Part shown: positions 24,101 to 33,164 of the stretch, in pieces
Position numbering within the stretch: the stretch's first letter is position 1
How the letters are laid out: every line of letters starts with the position of its first letter
Source: Pseudoips prasinana
Taxonomy: Eukaryota; Arthropoda; Insecta; Lepidoptera; Nolidae
Length of the DNA stretch: 64,000 nt
Assembly: GCA_951640165.1 (NCBI GenBank)
Contig: OX621260.1
Span: 25,500,001 to 25,564,000 of the forward strand
Direction: 5' to 3'
Program-made: the position numbers and the translations under genes
The notes under the pieces: model-generated
Databases searched by the model: none
Told to the model about the DNA's origin: nothing
Seen by the model: the letters and a program-made list of their open reading frames with translations, nothing else

Positions 24101-26090
24101 CTACTGATATATAATTTTGCAAATAAAATTTTCAGTATAAGCACAAAGTGCATTGAAGATGCCAGAAAACGTATAAATGCAAGAGGACATGATATTCCAG
24201 ATGAAGATAAAAGTATAATTGAAAAACTGCTTTCGATTGACGAGAAAGTGGCTATCATGATGGGAAATGAAATGCTATTCGCAGGAATTGATACTGTAAG
24301 TCATAAACTCATTTATTTAAATTTTTAGCCTAACTCCCTCGTCTCAAGGCTGCGGTAGCTGTATGAGAAGTGTCCTCTACTTCCGCCACGTGCAAGCAGA
24401 TCTGGGAAGACAGCGATCTGTTTGTGTTGCAGTCGTTGTGCCGGACTGGCAGGGGTCGTTAATAGGGGAGGGCAATCTAGAGAGCCCTCCCAGGGTGAGT
24501 CCCAAGACGTAGAAGAACGGATTTCATAGAGAGAAGAAACTTAAACTTTAGTAACACGTCTTTGATTCCTGCATACTGTGAAGTTGTATTGTATTCCATC
24601 CCATCTTTACATTAAAAAATATTTATTTAAAAACTACCATGACTAAATTAGGCAGAGGCAGGGGCACATAGCTCGTAGAACCAACGGCCGTTAGGGCAGA
24701 AAGTTTCTTGAGTGGTGACCACGTACTGGAAGACGCAGCGTTGGCAGATGGGCCGATGATCTTGTGAGGGTCGCTGGAAATAGCTGGATGGGAATAGCGC
24801 AAGACCGGTAATTGTGAAGAGTTTTGGGGGAGGCCTTTATCCAGCAGTGGACGTCTTTCGGCTGATATGATGAAATTTACTGATACGTTTTTGTATTCTT
24901 AACGCCAAATCAATAAATTTCAGGTAAGTTTCGCTACAATTAACGTCCTATATCATTTGGCTGCAAATCCGGACAAACAAGAAAAGCTCCGACAAGAAAT
25001 ACGCTCAGACGAACCCCAAAAACGCTATTTGAGAGCATGCTTGAAAGAAGCATTACGGATTTGGCACGTTATTCCGGCGAATTTGAGGAGAACGGACAAA
25101 GACCATGTTGTTGGTGGCTATCACATTCCAAAAGGGGTAAGTACACTCCAGCCTCTCTTTGACGGGCCTGTTGGCGTGGAAAGCAGACGCTTGCTTTTCA
25201 CGCCAGAGGTCGTGGGTTCGATTACCACCCAGGATAGATATTTGTGTGCATGAACATGTCAGTTTGTCAAGACAAGACGTAGTGAATATTTTACCTTATC
25301 TTCTGAACTTTTTTGTTTTATTTATTTTTATTGGTTTACTTCTGAAGGGGGTCCTAAGTATGGACAAGGGCCCCTGCATAGTGTAATGCCCCTGATTGCC
25401 CTGGATAAATTTGGTTAAAATTGAAATATATTTATTAAAATTAACTGTTTAAGGATTTGTTATGAAATATATTTATGAAAATTAACTATTTAGCGCTGTA
25501 TGATGACAGCATAGAATATCATCACCCCATCTCATCCCCGTGGGGGGCGTAGAAATCGTCCGAGGGAATACCTCCCAGAGAACAGGCAGCAGCGTTTTTC
25601 TGTGAACTATGACCATCAAACTGTGATCGCCAACCCGTCTGCCAAGCGTGGCGATTAGGGCATATCCCTTCATTCTTTGGGCAGAGTTTGTCCAGCAGTG
25701 GACGTACGTTGGCTGACATGAATGAAGGATTTATTAAATGTAGATGCGTTATTTCTTGTGCAGGTAGAAGTCATCGCCCCAAATGAAATACTATCGAAAA
25801 TGGAAAGACATTACCCGCGACCAAAGGAATTTATTCCCGAAAGATGGGTGGCAGATAAAACTGATCCTTTATACTACGGCAACGCACACCCGATGGTAAC
25901 CCTGCCATTCGGTTTCGGCATCAGAAGTTGTATTGGAAGAAGAATAGCCGAGTTAGAAATAGAAATAGTCCTAAAAAGAATTATTGATGAGTTTAAACTG
26001 ACGTGGGAAGGGCCGCCTATCAAAATTGTCAATACAGTGATGAATGCCTTTGAGCCGCCGTTCAACTTTACATTTGAAACTGCCAAGTAA
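18153..26090 (+). CDS. CYP333-like: Cytochrome P450, mitochondrial clan, CYP333-like
   Basis: A heme monooxygenase of the insect mitochondrial P450 clan, expected in the mitochondrial matrix and using electrons from adrenodoxin. Eight visible exons: 18153-18268, 19285-19421, 21219-21331, 21766-21882, 22269-22547, 24136-24295, 24924-25136, 25764-26090. All introns are GT-AG, all phases match, and 486 codons are open to TAA. Visible residues: KPFKSIPG near 14-21, the I-helix AGIDT at 303-307, K-helix EALR at 349-352, PERW at 403-406, and heme loop FGFGIRSCIG at 427-436 with Cys434. GRRIAELE after the loop is typical of the mitochondrial clan. The first exon with Met and presequence was not found. 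The segment between the J and K helices is short, which may be normal for CYP333. Introns carry many insertions but no exon is broken. Subfamily is from motif memory. Confidence 0.85.
18500..18702 (+). mobile_element. SINE-1 copy in P450 intron 1
   Basis: Full-length head (GGGCTTGTTGGCGTGGTTGG, box B GGTTCGATTCCCACC) and body, ending at an A-rich stretch. The final ATCAGATGGCC part is replaced by the A run. Confidence 0.75.
19600..20323 (-). mobile_element. L-H LINE 3' end in P450 intron 2
   Basis: The tail GAATAAATTCCATTATTTC lies at the low-coordinate end. The GGGTAGGCTCCTCAGCGGCG block and a T-rich stretch at 20080-20120 match the copy at 33165-33838. Antisense to the P450. No reverse transcriptase part. 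Confidence 0.65.
20324..21008. other. Remainder of P450 intron 2
   Basis: Non-coding. Contains a perfect 16-bp inverted repeat: 20835-20850 (ATAGGTCAATACATTG) against 20867-20882, with a 16-base loop. Confidence 0.5.
21009..21170. repeat. GC-rich insert in P450 intron 2
   Basis: A CpG-rich block (GCGCGAGCGCGGTGCGTCGG ... GGCCCCGCCCCCTGG) followed by CCAATAAAGTTTG, in an otherwise AT-rich intron. The GC-rich body and AATAAA end suggest a retroelement 3' end or LTR piece. Family not recognised. Confidence 0.35.
21373..21653 (-). mobile_element. REP-B copy in P450 intron 3
   Basis: Inverted: starts CCGGCCAAGTGCGAGTCAGA and ends TACGGAACCCTAAAAAGC. Shorter than the copies at 1238 and 9953, without the poly-C. 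Confidence 0.7.
21938..22244 (-). mobile_element. Helitron-1 in P450 intron 4
   Basis: CTAG at 21938-21941 with the CGCGGTTTTACCCGCG hairpin, running to the TCTTATACATATAATAAAAT start at 22244. It ends only about 25 bp before the exon 5 acceptor. Confidence 0.7.
23043..23357 (-). pseudogene. Unidentified coding fragment inside the intron 5 transposon
   Basis: Two consecutive minus-strand frames together read like one protein. The first part is PLMIDPDVVQNVVDYLDEKN then KRTMLIAD. After a one-base slip near 23270 it continues QLLNFYNTVSKGSKVIQIEV and ends DMLHYLNNTFYQSL before a stop at 23043. The residue composition is regular and not AT-driven. No family was recognised. It may be the C-terminus of the transposon's own protein or a captured host gene piece. 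The frameshift and lack of an upstream frame mark it as decayed. Confidence 0.4.
23598..23919 (+). mobile_element. Helitron, second type, 322 bp
   Basis: Starts TCTATACAAATAAATAAAAT after A and ends GCGGACGAAGTCGCGGGCACAGCTAG (hairpin, then CTAG) before T. It contains a (CTGT)n run and the GGCTGGACCGATTTTGACGG block common in lepidopteran Helitrons. Nested in the intron 5 transposon. Confidence 0.75.
24355..24500 (+). mobile_element. GC-rich LINE 3' UTR fragment in P450 intron 6
   Basis: AGAAGTGTCCTCTACTTCCG ... AATAGGGGAGGGCAATC matches the insert at 59396-59520. A decayed partial copy. Confidence 0.55.
24651..24874 (+). mobile_element. RTE LINE 3' end in P450 intron 6
   Basis: Matches the L-RTE tail from the GGGGCACATAGCTCGTAGAA block to GTGGACGTCTTTCGGCTGAT. 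Frame broken by substitutions and a short deletion near 24745, so older than the copy at 6946. It ends about 50 bp before the exon 7 acceptor. Confidence 0.7.
25160..25273 (+). mobile_element. SINE-1 head in P450 intron 7
   Basis: Head GACGGGCCTGTTGGCGTGGA with box B GGTTCGATTACCACC, through GTGCATGAACATGTCAG. It begins only 24 bp after the exon 7 donor. The 3' body is missing. Confidence 0.7.
25518..25724 (+). mobile_element. L-Y LINE 3' end in P450 intron 7
   Basis: CCCCATCTCATCCCCGTGGG ... GTGGACGTACGTTGGCTGAC, ending just 40 bp before the exon 8 acceptor. Confidence 0.7.
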
Positions 26091-26485
26091 CTGATATTTT
26101 AATTCTACCCACATGCTCTGGTGAAGTAGTAAAAATATCCTATGCTAATTGTAAATGTGAAACTCAAAAGGAAATGTACCTACTCCCATTATGTTTATAT
26201 TTTAATTAAAAATATTTTATTCAATGTTCCAATTGACATTTATTGCCGGTTATGTAAGTGTAAATATAATATAAAATATATCATTGTAAATATATACCTC
26301 CGACATTTTCAGTCTTTTTTCCCTATCTTTCAGATCCGATACAACTGGGAAGAGAACAGAATAGAGAGCAGATCTACTCTTCTTACCTGCTTTTTGAGAC
26401 ACAGGATTGTAAAACCGAGTTTATATGGAGAGAATTATTTTATTTGCCGAACTGCGAAATCAATTCTTAAAGAACTAATAACTAT
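26091..26485 (+). other. P450 3' flank
   Basis: AT-rich sequence after the P450 stop, probably the 3' UTR. No repeat or gene recognised. Confidence 0.4.
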
Positions 26486-26990
26486 TGACGGGCCGGATGG
26501 CGTGGTTGGTAGATAGTTGCTTTAAACGCCGCAGGTCGTGGGTTCGATTCCCACCCAGGACTGATATTTATGTGCATGAACATGTCTGTTTGACGTCTGG
26601 GTGGAATTATCTATATAATAATAATATCTAGGGACAATGTCACACAGATCATCCTAGCCCCAAACTAAGCAAAGCTTGTACTATGGGTACCAGGCGACGA
26701 TATACATACTTATATAGATAGATAAATAATTATATACATAGAAAACATCCATGACTCAGAAACAAATATTCGTGCTCATCACACAAATATTTGCACTTAC
26801 CGGGATTCGAACCCAGGACCACCAGCTTCGTAGGCAGGAGCACTACCAACTAGGCTATGGTGATGGTGATAGGCTACCGTATAAGTATGTATTTACAAAA
26901 GAAAAGTGATATATCAGGTATATGGTTTCCTTAGTACAAGATCTGCTTAGTTTGGTATCAGATAGCTGTGTGTGAATGATGTCGCAGGTT
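26486..26990 (+). mobile_element. SINE-1 with a SINE-2 inserted inside it
   Basis: The SINE-1 head and proximal body occupy 26486-26616 (GACGGGCCGGATGGCGTGGT, box B GGTTCGATTCCCACC) and its tail occupies 26880-26990. Between them, 26617-26879 is an inverted full-length SINE-2 (box B at about 26803-26815, (AAT)n end at 26617). The host SINE is therefore older. Confidence 0.75.
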
Positions 26991-27014
26991 ATTAATAAAT
27001 ATGATTATTTACTG

Positions 27015-30000
27015 TTATAAAGGTTTTCTGTATTTCCCTTGTATCCAAACTCTATACATTTTCAACATTTTTCCTCTATTAACTTGTAGTCTTCTATCAA
27101 TAAGATTCTGTTCTTCTGTGAAGCCGGCATCTTTGAACAAATCGGTGATCTCCTCTTGACTGAAGAAGTATACTTTGGTATTGTCTCCGCGAGCATAGAA
27201 GTTGTTGGAAATGCATCTGCCCTTCTTGAATCGAAGCTGAGCAAGGTCATATAGGCCGTAGTCACGAAAGACCACCAAACCGCCAGGCCTGAGGTACTTG
27301 TAAATGTTCTTGATCACTGTTGGCATCCTGAAATCGGAAAATATAAAAGTTACATTTAAATATGTACAGGGTTTTAGGGCCTTTCGTGTTTACCGTTGAA
27401 CCCTGAAGCTTGTTTTTGGACCTTATTTCAAAGTGGTAAGGTTGAAATTGATGGGGTTAACAGCCTGTTTAAGGATAACCTGTACACGGTATTAGTGTAT
27501 GTTCACAATTAATTGATTTTAGCTCTTATAACAACAAAAAAGAGTTTAATATGAGGTGGTAACTATTATACCATTGTCAAATTAAGGGCTAGCCCTTAAT
27601 GAAATGAAATGAAATATATTTATTCGCCAGCAACATGGTTATAAGGTGTTACATAAAATTGTATAGGTTCAGCATGTTACGCCGATTTGACGGCATGCAA
27701 AATTTAAGTGACATAAAAGTTACTAATTATTATATTAATATTTTAATGTTGGGAAGTTTTCTGTGTCTTGTACCCCATTCTTTGTGGTGACATCGTATGG
27801 GTTTTAGAAATGCATTCAAAGTTGGGAAGTGACTTTGTTCTTTCAGATGTATATTTGTTAACCAATAGGTCACATTCAATGTGATACATTTCACTTCTAA
27901 ATGTTCTGGGGACCTCCATCATCATATCAACTGATAGACGTCCACTGTTGACAAAGGCCTCCCCTAAAGATCTCGACGATTGCCCGTATTGCACTACCCG
28001 CATCCAGCGGCTTCCGGCGACGCTCACAAGATCAAATAAGAAAGACCGATGATCTTGTCCGGGGCCTGCCCGCGCTGCGTCTTCCAGTTCATGGTCGCCA
28101 CTAGATTTTATCATTAACATAGTCTGAAACTTTGTTATATGCCTTGCTACAGCGACTTCTTACTTTAATTACTATGTTTTACTTATCTTTATATGTTTTA
28201 AAATGAAAATATTTTCTTTTTTCGCAAATTGTGGGAAATTATTGTCCTCAATTAAATGCCAAAAAAGGTAAATATTAGTTGGATACATAATTATCCAATC
28301 CATAGATAAAAATGTACTTGATTACCAGACACTTTTGATGTGTGTATTACTGAAGCATAATGCACATAGTGTTTCCTTTAAATTTTCCTCCCTAATTGAA
28401 TTGAAAGCAGTACACAATCGGAATAGTGAGTGTGCAAATAAGACAGAAGACTGAGAGACGTAAATTTTTTTTGGTTAAAAAAAATATGGCAGTACTTAGT
28501 TTACTGGAACACCTAGTATAATATAAAGTCATACTCACTTAGCAGGATCAATAGCAGACAATACAAATATCAAAACAATGATATCTATCGAATTCTCTTC
28601 GAATGGCACCTCCCAGTCATTTGTTGTGGCGTCCAGTACAAACACATTGCATCTCTTTGTATCATACAACTCACTTTGGTGCATAATGTCTATAGCTGTA
28701 GAAGAAAAGTCACATCCATATATGAATAAGTTGGGATCTCTGCTGTATTGTAGAATTGGAAAGATGGTATTTCCCACTCCACATCCTATTTCAAATATGA
28801 ACCTCTTTGTATTACTGTCTGTTATAGGTTCATTATTGTCAGTAGTCCGATTGTCATCTTCAGGGAATACTCTTATGGGTGCGGATGTGTTGTCTGGAGC
28901 AAGTTCAGGAAACTCAGTGAACAGCCAGTGACGGTCTTTGAAGAACCTGGAATTTTAAAATATCAATGTTACTAAATGGCCTCTGTGTCCGACCAATGTA
29001 AGCCATCTACTTGGGTCTTTGTTCACGGCAGAGAAACAAGTCTTTGAGTAACACCTACATTTTTCTATACAATTAATAGTTGTTTAAAAAACCTACCTGT
29101 TTTGATGTATATCATAAAAAGCATCCCAATGTTTGTCTGCTTCATCTTCTAATGATTTTAATCGATCTTCAGAAAATGTGATTTGAGAATTTTGCTCCAC
29201 TTTTTCCTTTGCTATTTTCTCTTGTTCCTCATCCCAATCAACATTATCCCTGGAAACAGAGAAACCAAATATTGTTGACTATAAGTAGAAAAGTTTTATT
29301 TTTCAAAAGACGACATTTATTAATTATATTATTAATTTAAGTTTTTATGCTACGTTGTTGCACCTTGTATTGCATACTCGATTTGGGTACACTGTGAATC
29401 TTAAGCTAGAAATAATACTTAACATATACAATGTTTTGCAATAAATAAATCTTTATCTGTACTTCACAAACTTGTAATTTATATAAAAATGAGCAGCCTA
29501 GACTCAGAAATATTTTTTGGGTCTCACAAATTGTTCTGTGTGAGATTCAAACCCAAAGCCTTAGGGCACCATGCCTGAGGCAACCACATTAAACGCTGTA
29601 CCATACATGCAGTCAATGTTTAGTCAAGTGATGGCAGGCAATAGGTCTATACAGAGCTAGGCATTTTACAAACATTTAATGGAAACAAAGCAAACTTGAA
29701 CTATTAGTGGGCTGCATATAATTATCTCCTGCCATGTTTGCAAAGAAATAGTGAACAAGTTGATTAACCTAAAAGTATACATAAAAAGAAAATTGACAAG
29801 AATATATTTTGAAACCACCTATGCAATAATATCTTACTACTACAATAGCCATAGTAGAATTGAAGAAAAATAGTAACAGATATGTATTGTACCACACACA
29901 AACACATTATCACATCACATATGAAGATTAAGCAGTCTTCTGTTTTAGTGTTATATGTGAAAAGGCCTAAATCAGAACATGTTATGTATTGAATTCTCTT

Positions 30001-30514
30001 CAAATTCCCAGTCACTTAGTGTGGCGTCTAATAAAAACATTTTGCAGCTCTTTGTATCATACAATTAAATTAAGTGTACAATATAAGATTTGGATGAAAA
30101 ATCATATGAACAACACAGGGAGCAATATATTTTGGATCCTTCCTGTATTATAAGACTTAAAATATATCTGCAAAATGTGATAGGGCCTGAGATATTTTTT
30201 TAATAATACTGACAAATTACTAAATGAATAGGTAGGGAACGAAAGTCTGATACTACTATCCTTGCTGATCGTACCAGGCATTAAAAAGATACGTGTGTTG
30301 AGGATCATTCAGGTACCGAGCTCCTCCCTGAGGCTTCCTTCTAAGCCGCGTTTTTTCCAGTTCCAGTACGATTTTACTATCACTTGGATAATTCTTACAA
30401 AATCTAAAGCAATATGTAAATACGGTACCACGCGTTGTGTTTAAAAACTTCGTCAGCATTTTCCAGGAATCTGTTACCAAATTGTGGTCTTTTATCTGTT
30501 GGAGAATCTTCCAT
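27015..30514 (-). CDS. metl: tRNA N3-methylcytidine methyltransferase, METTL2 family
   Basis: A SAM-dependent enzyme that makes 3-methylcytidine at position 32 of tRNA anticodon loops (METTL2/Trm140 family), normally cytosolic and on tRNA-Thr and tRNA-Arg. Exons on the minus strand: 30514-30429, 29249-29097, 28946-28539, 27327-27015. Junctions are GT-AG and the phases match, giving 319 aa to TAG, close to normal family length. Visible: [12 protein letters not shown] at 13-24, [12 protein letters not shown] from 27, [15 protein letters not shown] from 81, SAM-binding motif [15 protein letters not shown] near 131-145, [11 protein letters not shown] from 158, LRPGG and [26 protein letters not shown] and the end [20 protein letters not shown]. 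The start at 30514 has a weak context (C at -3, G at +4). Convergent with the P450. Intron 1 holds a decayed exon 3 copy; intron 3 holds LINE pieces. Confidence 0.92.
27598..27700 (-). mobile_element. LINE tail fragment in METTL2 intron 3
   Basis: Starts with (GAAAT)n, the complement of the ATTTC-repeat end typical of L-H-like LINEs, followed by GTGTTACATAAAATTGTATA and related tail sequence. Confidence 0.45.
27915..28108 (-). mobile_element. RTE LINE tail in METTL2 intron 3, rearranged
   Basis: Inverted L-RTE tail (ATAGACGTCCACTGTTGACA ... CTTCCAGTTCATGGTCGCCA). Near 28030-28060 a short stretch (GAAAGACCGATGATCTTGTC) is in the opposite orientation to the rest. Confidence 0.65.
28109..28538. 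other. Rest of METTL2 intron 3
   Basis: AT-rich intron with nothing recognised. Confidence 0.5.
29250..29983. other. METTL2 intron 1, distal part
   Basis: AT-rich intron sequence. A SINE-like body fragment (29485-29610) contains GTGTGAGATTCAAACCCAAAG in inverted box-B-like form. Otherwise nothing recognised. Confidence 0.35.
29984..30155 (-). pseudogene. Decayed duplicate of METTL2 exon 3 within intron 1
   Basis: The stretch matches METTL2 exon 3 (about 28582-28755) in the same orientation and order. Shared blocks are GAATTCTCTTCxAAT, TCCCAGTCA, GTGTGGCGTC-like, CTCTTTGTATCATACAA, GGATxxxTGCTGTATTxTA-like. Several small deletions break the frame. It corresponds to the protein stretch from about [11 protein letters not shown] to WEVPFEENS. 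This is a partial tandem duplication lying between alternative exon 1b and exon 2. Confidence 0.65.
30275..30459 (-). CDS. metl: Alternative METTL2 first exon with mitochondrial-type leader
   Basis: An extension of exon 1 read in another frame. From an ATG at 30459, which lies inside the normal first exon and has AAA before it, 61 codons stay open through the normal donor to a second donor at 30274 (GCCTG|GTACGA). The first donor is nearly the same (GCGTG|GTACCG), both split the W codon of NAW at the same phase, and both fit exon 2. The peptide starts [20 protein letters not shown], basic, hydroxylated and free of acidic residues like a mitochondrial presequence. It ends [17 protein letters not shown], parallel to [16 protein letters not shown] of the normal exon. 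The predicted isoform has 352 aa. In vertebrates, METTL8 is the mitochondrial relative with such a leader. Splicing evidence is lacking, and it may be a relic of a duplicate. Confidence 0.6.
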
Positions 30515-30819
30515 CAGTACTATAATCACTTTTTACACGAAGAGAGTCTAATTATTTTAGTCTACACAATTTAACATAACCTATAACAGACGTCAAAGAG
30601 TTGACATGTCTTTGACTTACAACGACAATTGTCGTTGTAACCAATAGCAACAGTTTGTTTGCATGTTTCATCTCACGCAGCATAACATAGTTTTAGTTTC
30701 ACAGCACCTTAGGTAAAATGTTTATGTGGGTAGCTTCGGACACGTATGCAAAGTGGTAATAAATGTGAGACAAATAGAATCTTTTAAATGATTGGATTAA
30801 GCTATTGTGGTTCAGCTTT
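30515..30819 (-). promoter_or_regulatory. Upstream region of METTL2
   Basis: The 300 bp upstream of the METTL2 start are free of recognised repeats until REP-B at 30820, so the promoter should be here. Contains a palindromic ACGACAATTGTCGT at 30620-30633. No TATA box was assigned. Confidence 0.35.
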
Positions 30820-31260
30820 TTAGGGTTCCGTAGCCAAATGGCAAAAAACGGAACCCTTATAAATTCGTCATGTCTGTCTGTCTGTCTGTCCGTCCGTATA
30901 TTATCACAGCCACTTTTTTCCGAAACTATAAGAGCTGTAGGTACAGTTGAAACTTGGTAAGTAGATGTATTCTGTGAACCGCTTTAAGGTTTTCACACAA
31001 AAATAGAAAAAGAACAATAATTTTGGGGGTTCCCTATACATAGAACTAAAACTCAAAAAAAAAATTTTAATGGTACTTACCTATGCATGTGGTCTATTGA
31101 TCTATGGATAGGTCTTCAAAAATGATATTGAAGTTTCTAATTTTTTTTTAATACCTCATAAATCGTAAACCGCAATTTACCTTTCATTTAATCAACTGAA
31201 ATACTTGCTGCTACGGAACCCTTCATGGGCGAGTCCGACTCGCACTTGGCCAGTTTTTTT
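30820..31260 (+). mobile_element. REP-B copy
   Basis: TAGGGTTCCGTAGCCAAATG to GAGTCCGACTCGCACTTGGC. A (CTGT)n run near 30870 and no poly-C. Confidence 0.7.
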
Positions 31261-31726
31261 AAGCAGCCTAACTCTATGTCTATCGTCAAAACCTCACCGT
31301 AGGGAATATTTGAATATTTAATTAAGTATATACCTACTTACTTAGATAGAAAATAATATTGGTTGATAGTTATCTACTTAAGTAGAGTGGAAAAGCGTCG
31401 CGGTCGCTTAAAATGTAAACTTAAAAAAATTGTTAAAAAAGGAGCTAAGTCTGCCAACAAACTGCTTTGCAAAAAGGACTGTAAAACATTTTTTTCTCAG
31501 AATAACCGCTTTTTAATTTTATATTTTTTTTCATGGCCTGGGTTACAAGAAAGAATCCTAGATACTAATTCTAATAAATATTTTGGGACAACTAAAACAC
31601 TGCAATTTGATCCTAAACTAGACATACTTATATTTCTAAATACATATATGTGCATATATTTTAGAAATATATGAATATAGATGAATTACACTCACCACAG
31701 TACAAAAAAAGAGTGTGTGTACTTAT
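31261..31726. other. Stretch with a lysine-rich frame and SINE-like tail
   Basis: A plus-strand frame (31363-31550, VEKRRGRLKCKLKKIVKKGA) is open but Lys-rich from poly-A-like DNA. The part 31580-31690 resembles an inverted SINE-5 tail. No gene supported. Confidence 0.35.
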
Positions 31727-31990
31727 GTACACGCGTTAGAAGTTATACTTCTTAATATACAACTTGAACATAGTTATCAATTTTCATACCACCTAGAACT
31801 AACTTCATGCTGTTATTTTTACGACGCGCGCGCATCGTAAAAATAACAGTATGCGTACGCGTAAAAATTCACTCTCATACCACCTAGAACTAACTTCATG
31901 CCGTTAAATTTAGGTGTCGGTGTGCGCGCGCATCGTAAAAATTCACTCTCATCATTTTTCTCCATCGCGCCAAAAGAAGTATAACTTCAA
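31727..31990. repeat. CpG-rich fold-back repeat
   Basis: A perfect 15-bp inverted repeat (31810-31824 CTGTTATTTTTACGA against 31835-31849) flanks CGCGCGCGCA. The block CATACCACCTAGAACTAACT occurs twice (about 31785 and 31876). The outer ends carry related AGAAGTTATACTTCTT and AGAAGTATAACTTC, suggesting a MITE-like element. Confidence 0.5.
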
Positions 31991-32015
31991 TAATCGTCCT
32001 CTTAATAAAAAATGT

Positions 32016-32092
32016 TTTTGGTGGGGATCGAACCCACGATTTCTGGCTAAGCTATCAGGGGAACTAATTAATAGACCAACAGGCCAGCCAAT
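32016..32092 (-). mobile_element. tRNA-like SINE head
   Basis: Inverted box B (GGGGATCGAACCC) and box A region (ATAGACCAACAGGCCAGCC), without a recognisable body. Confidence 0.45.
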
Positions 32093-32344
32093 TCATATTG
32101 ATATTAATAGAACATATTGTAGTACGAACTGAATCATAATATGGGAGGTTTGCTCAATAAAAAAAAGCTATGCAGAAGGCATTGCCATTTAGAATTGCAT
32201 TGCCATCTTGGTGTCAGCGTTTTTATTGTTGATACAATCCTTAAAATACGTGGCTATAAATTATTGACACGTTCGGGGATCGAATTATAAGTGCCATATG
32301 CCAGTCAGGGCTTTTGGTGGATTTTGATTTCGAGAGTGAATGTA

Positions 32345-32460
32345 CAGACGCCAGCACATCCAGCTACCCCAATCTGTAAATTTTTTTATCACAAGAGCAA
32401 AGGTTCACTTTCAGTTGGGGAAATTTGACAGATTGGGGTAGCTTGATGTGCTGGCGTCTG
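32345..32460. mobile_element. Small fold-back MITE, TA-flanked
   Basis: 116 bp. TIRs CAGACGCCAGCACATCCAGC ... continue for about 34 bp and are near-perfect; flanks are TA on each side. A second copy is at 42095-42229. TA target sites suggest a Tc1/mariner-type origin. Confidence 0.7.
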
Positions 32461-32897
32461 TACAAGTACAAAAGTAAATCCTGATGAACTGAACATACAA
32501 AAGTCTTAATGTAAAAATTGACATAAGATGGTTCTAAAATGAAAAGAAAGAGATAGTACGAATTTCTTGATAGAAAAGAAAGAGATTGGAGAAGACAAGC
32601 ACAGAAGCATTTCAATATTGGTTTCTCTAGTTTTTTTTCCAATCTCCTGACCTACCGCTCATCAATAACCAAAATATATATATTTGTGATAAGCAAAATT
32701 ATTCGTTCTGTTTTGTACCATAGTTATTAAATCTGAATGTCATTCCTTTGCCTATTACTGAACTCATGACCCCATACTGAATCAACAGAGTTGAAATTTA
32801 GCACAGATAAGTCAGTAGCAATTAATTAAAAAAATAATTATAATATTATAAAGATTGCACGGGGAGGTGACCACATCTCGCACTAGCAGAGCACTAT

Positions 32898-32921
32898 AAT
32901 ATATATATATATATATATAGT
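32898..32921. repeat. TA microsatellite
   Basis: (TA)n of about 12 units. Confidence 0.7.
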
Positions 32922-32934
32922 ATACCTATGTATG

Positions 32935-33158
32935 CTATGGTTTAACATTCAAAACTAACATGGACAAACTTGAAGCATTACAACTTAGATTCTTAAAACT
33001 ACTTGTTCCTAATTAAACTAAATTTAATTGTATAAACGACTACAGGAAATTATTTAAAATCTGTTTAATATAACCATACCATATTGATACTAATATCAAA
33101 CATAAAATTCTGTTAGCATTTAATAACCATGGTAATCCGGACGGTAATCTTATACATG
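32935..33158 (+). pseudogene. Degenerate LINE reverse-transcriptase C-terminus
   Basis: The plus frame NMDKLEALQLRFLKLLVPN, a stop, then INDYRKLFKIC and IKHKILLAFNNHGNPDGNLI resembles the post-RT region of Jockey/CR1-like LINEs. Several stops; ends at (GAAAT)n. Confidence 0.4.
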
Positions 33159-33164
33159 TAGAAA

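Larger units (their letters stand above)
22598..24105. mobile_element. TIR transposon in P450 intron 5, 22-bp perfect TIRs, 6-bp target duplication
   Basis: The left end AGTAGTGTAAAAATGGGG (22598) is repeated exactly as complement at the right end (CCCCATTTTTACACTACT, ending 24105). The match is 22 bp and perfect. Both sides carry GATATA (22592-22597 and 24106-24111), a 6-bp target duplication. Each end is also a small hairpin by itself (for example 24063-24099). AG-start ends with 6-bp duplications are known from Maverick/Polinton elements, but this copy is 1.5 kb and no such genes were seen. It contains a reading-frame remnant (23043-23357) and a younger Helitron (23598-23919). Confidence 0.7.
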
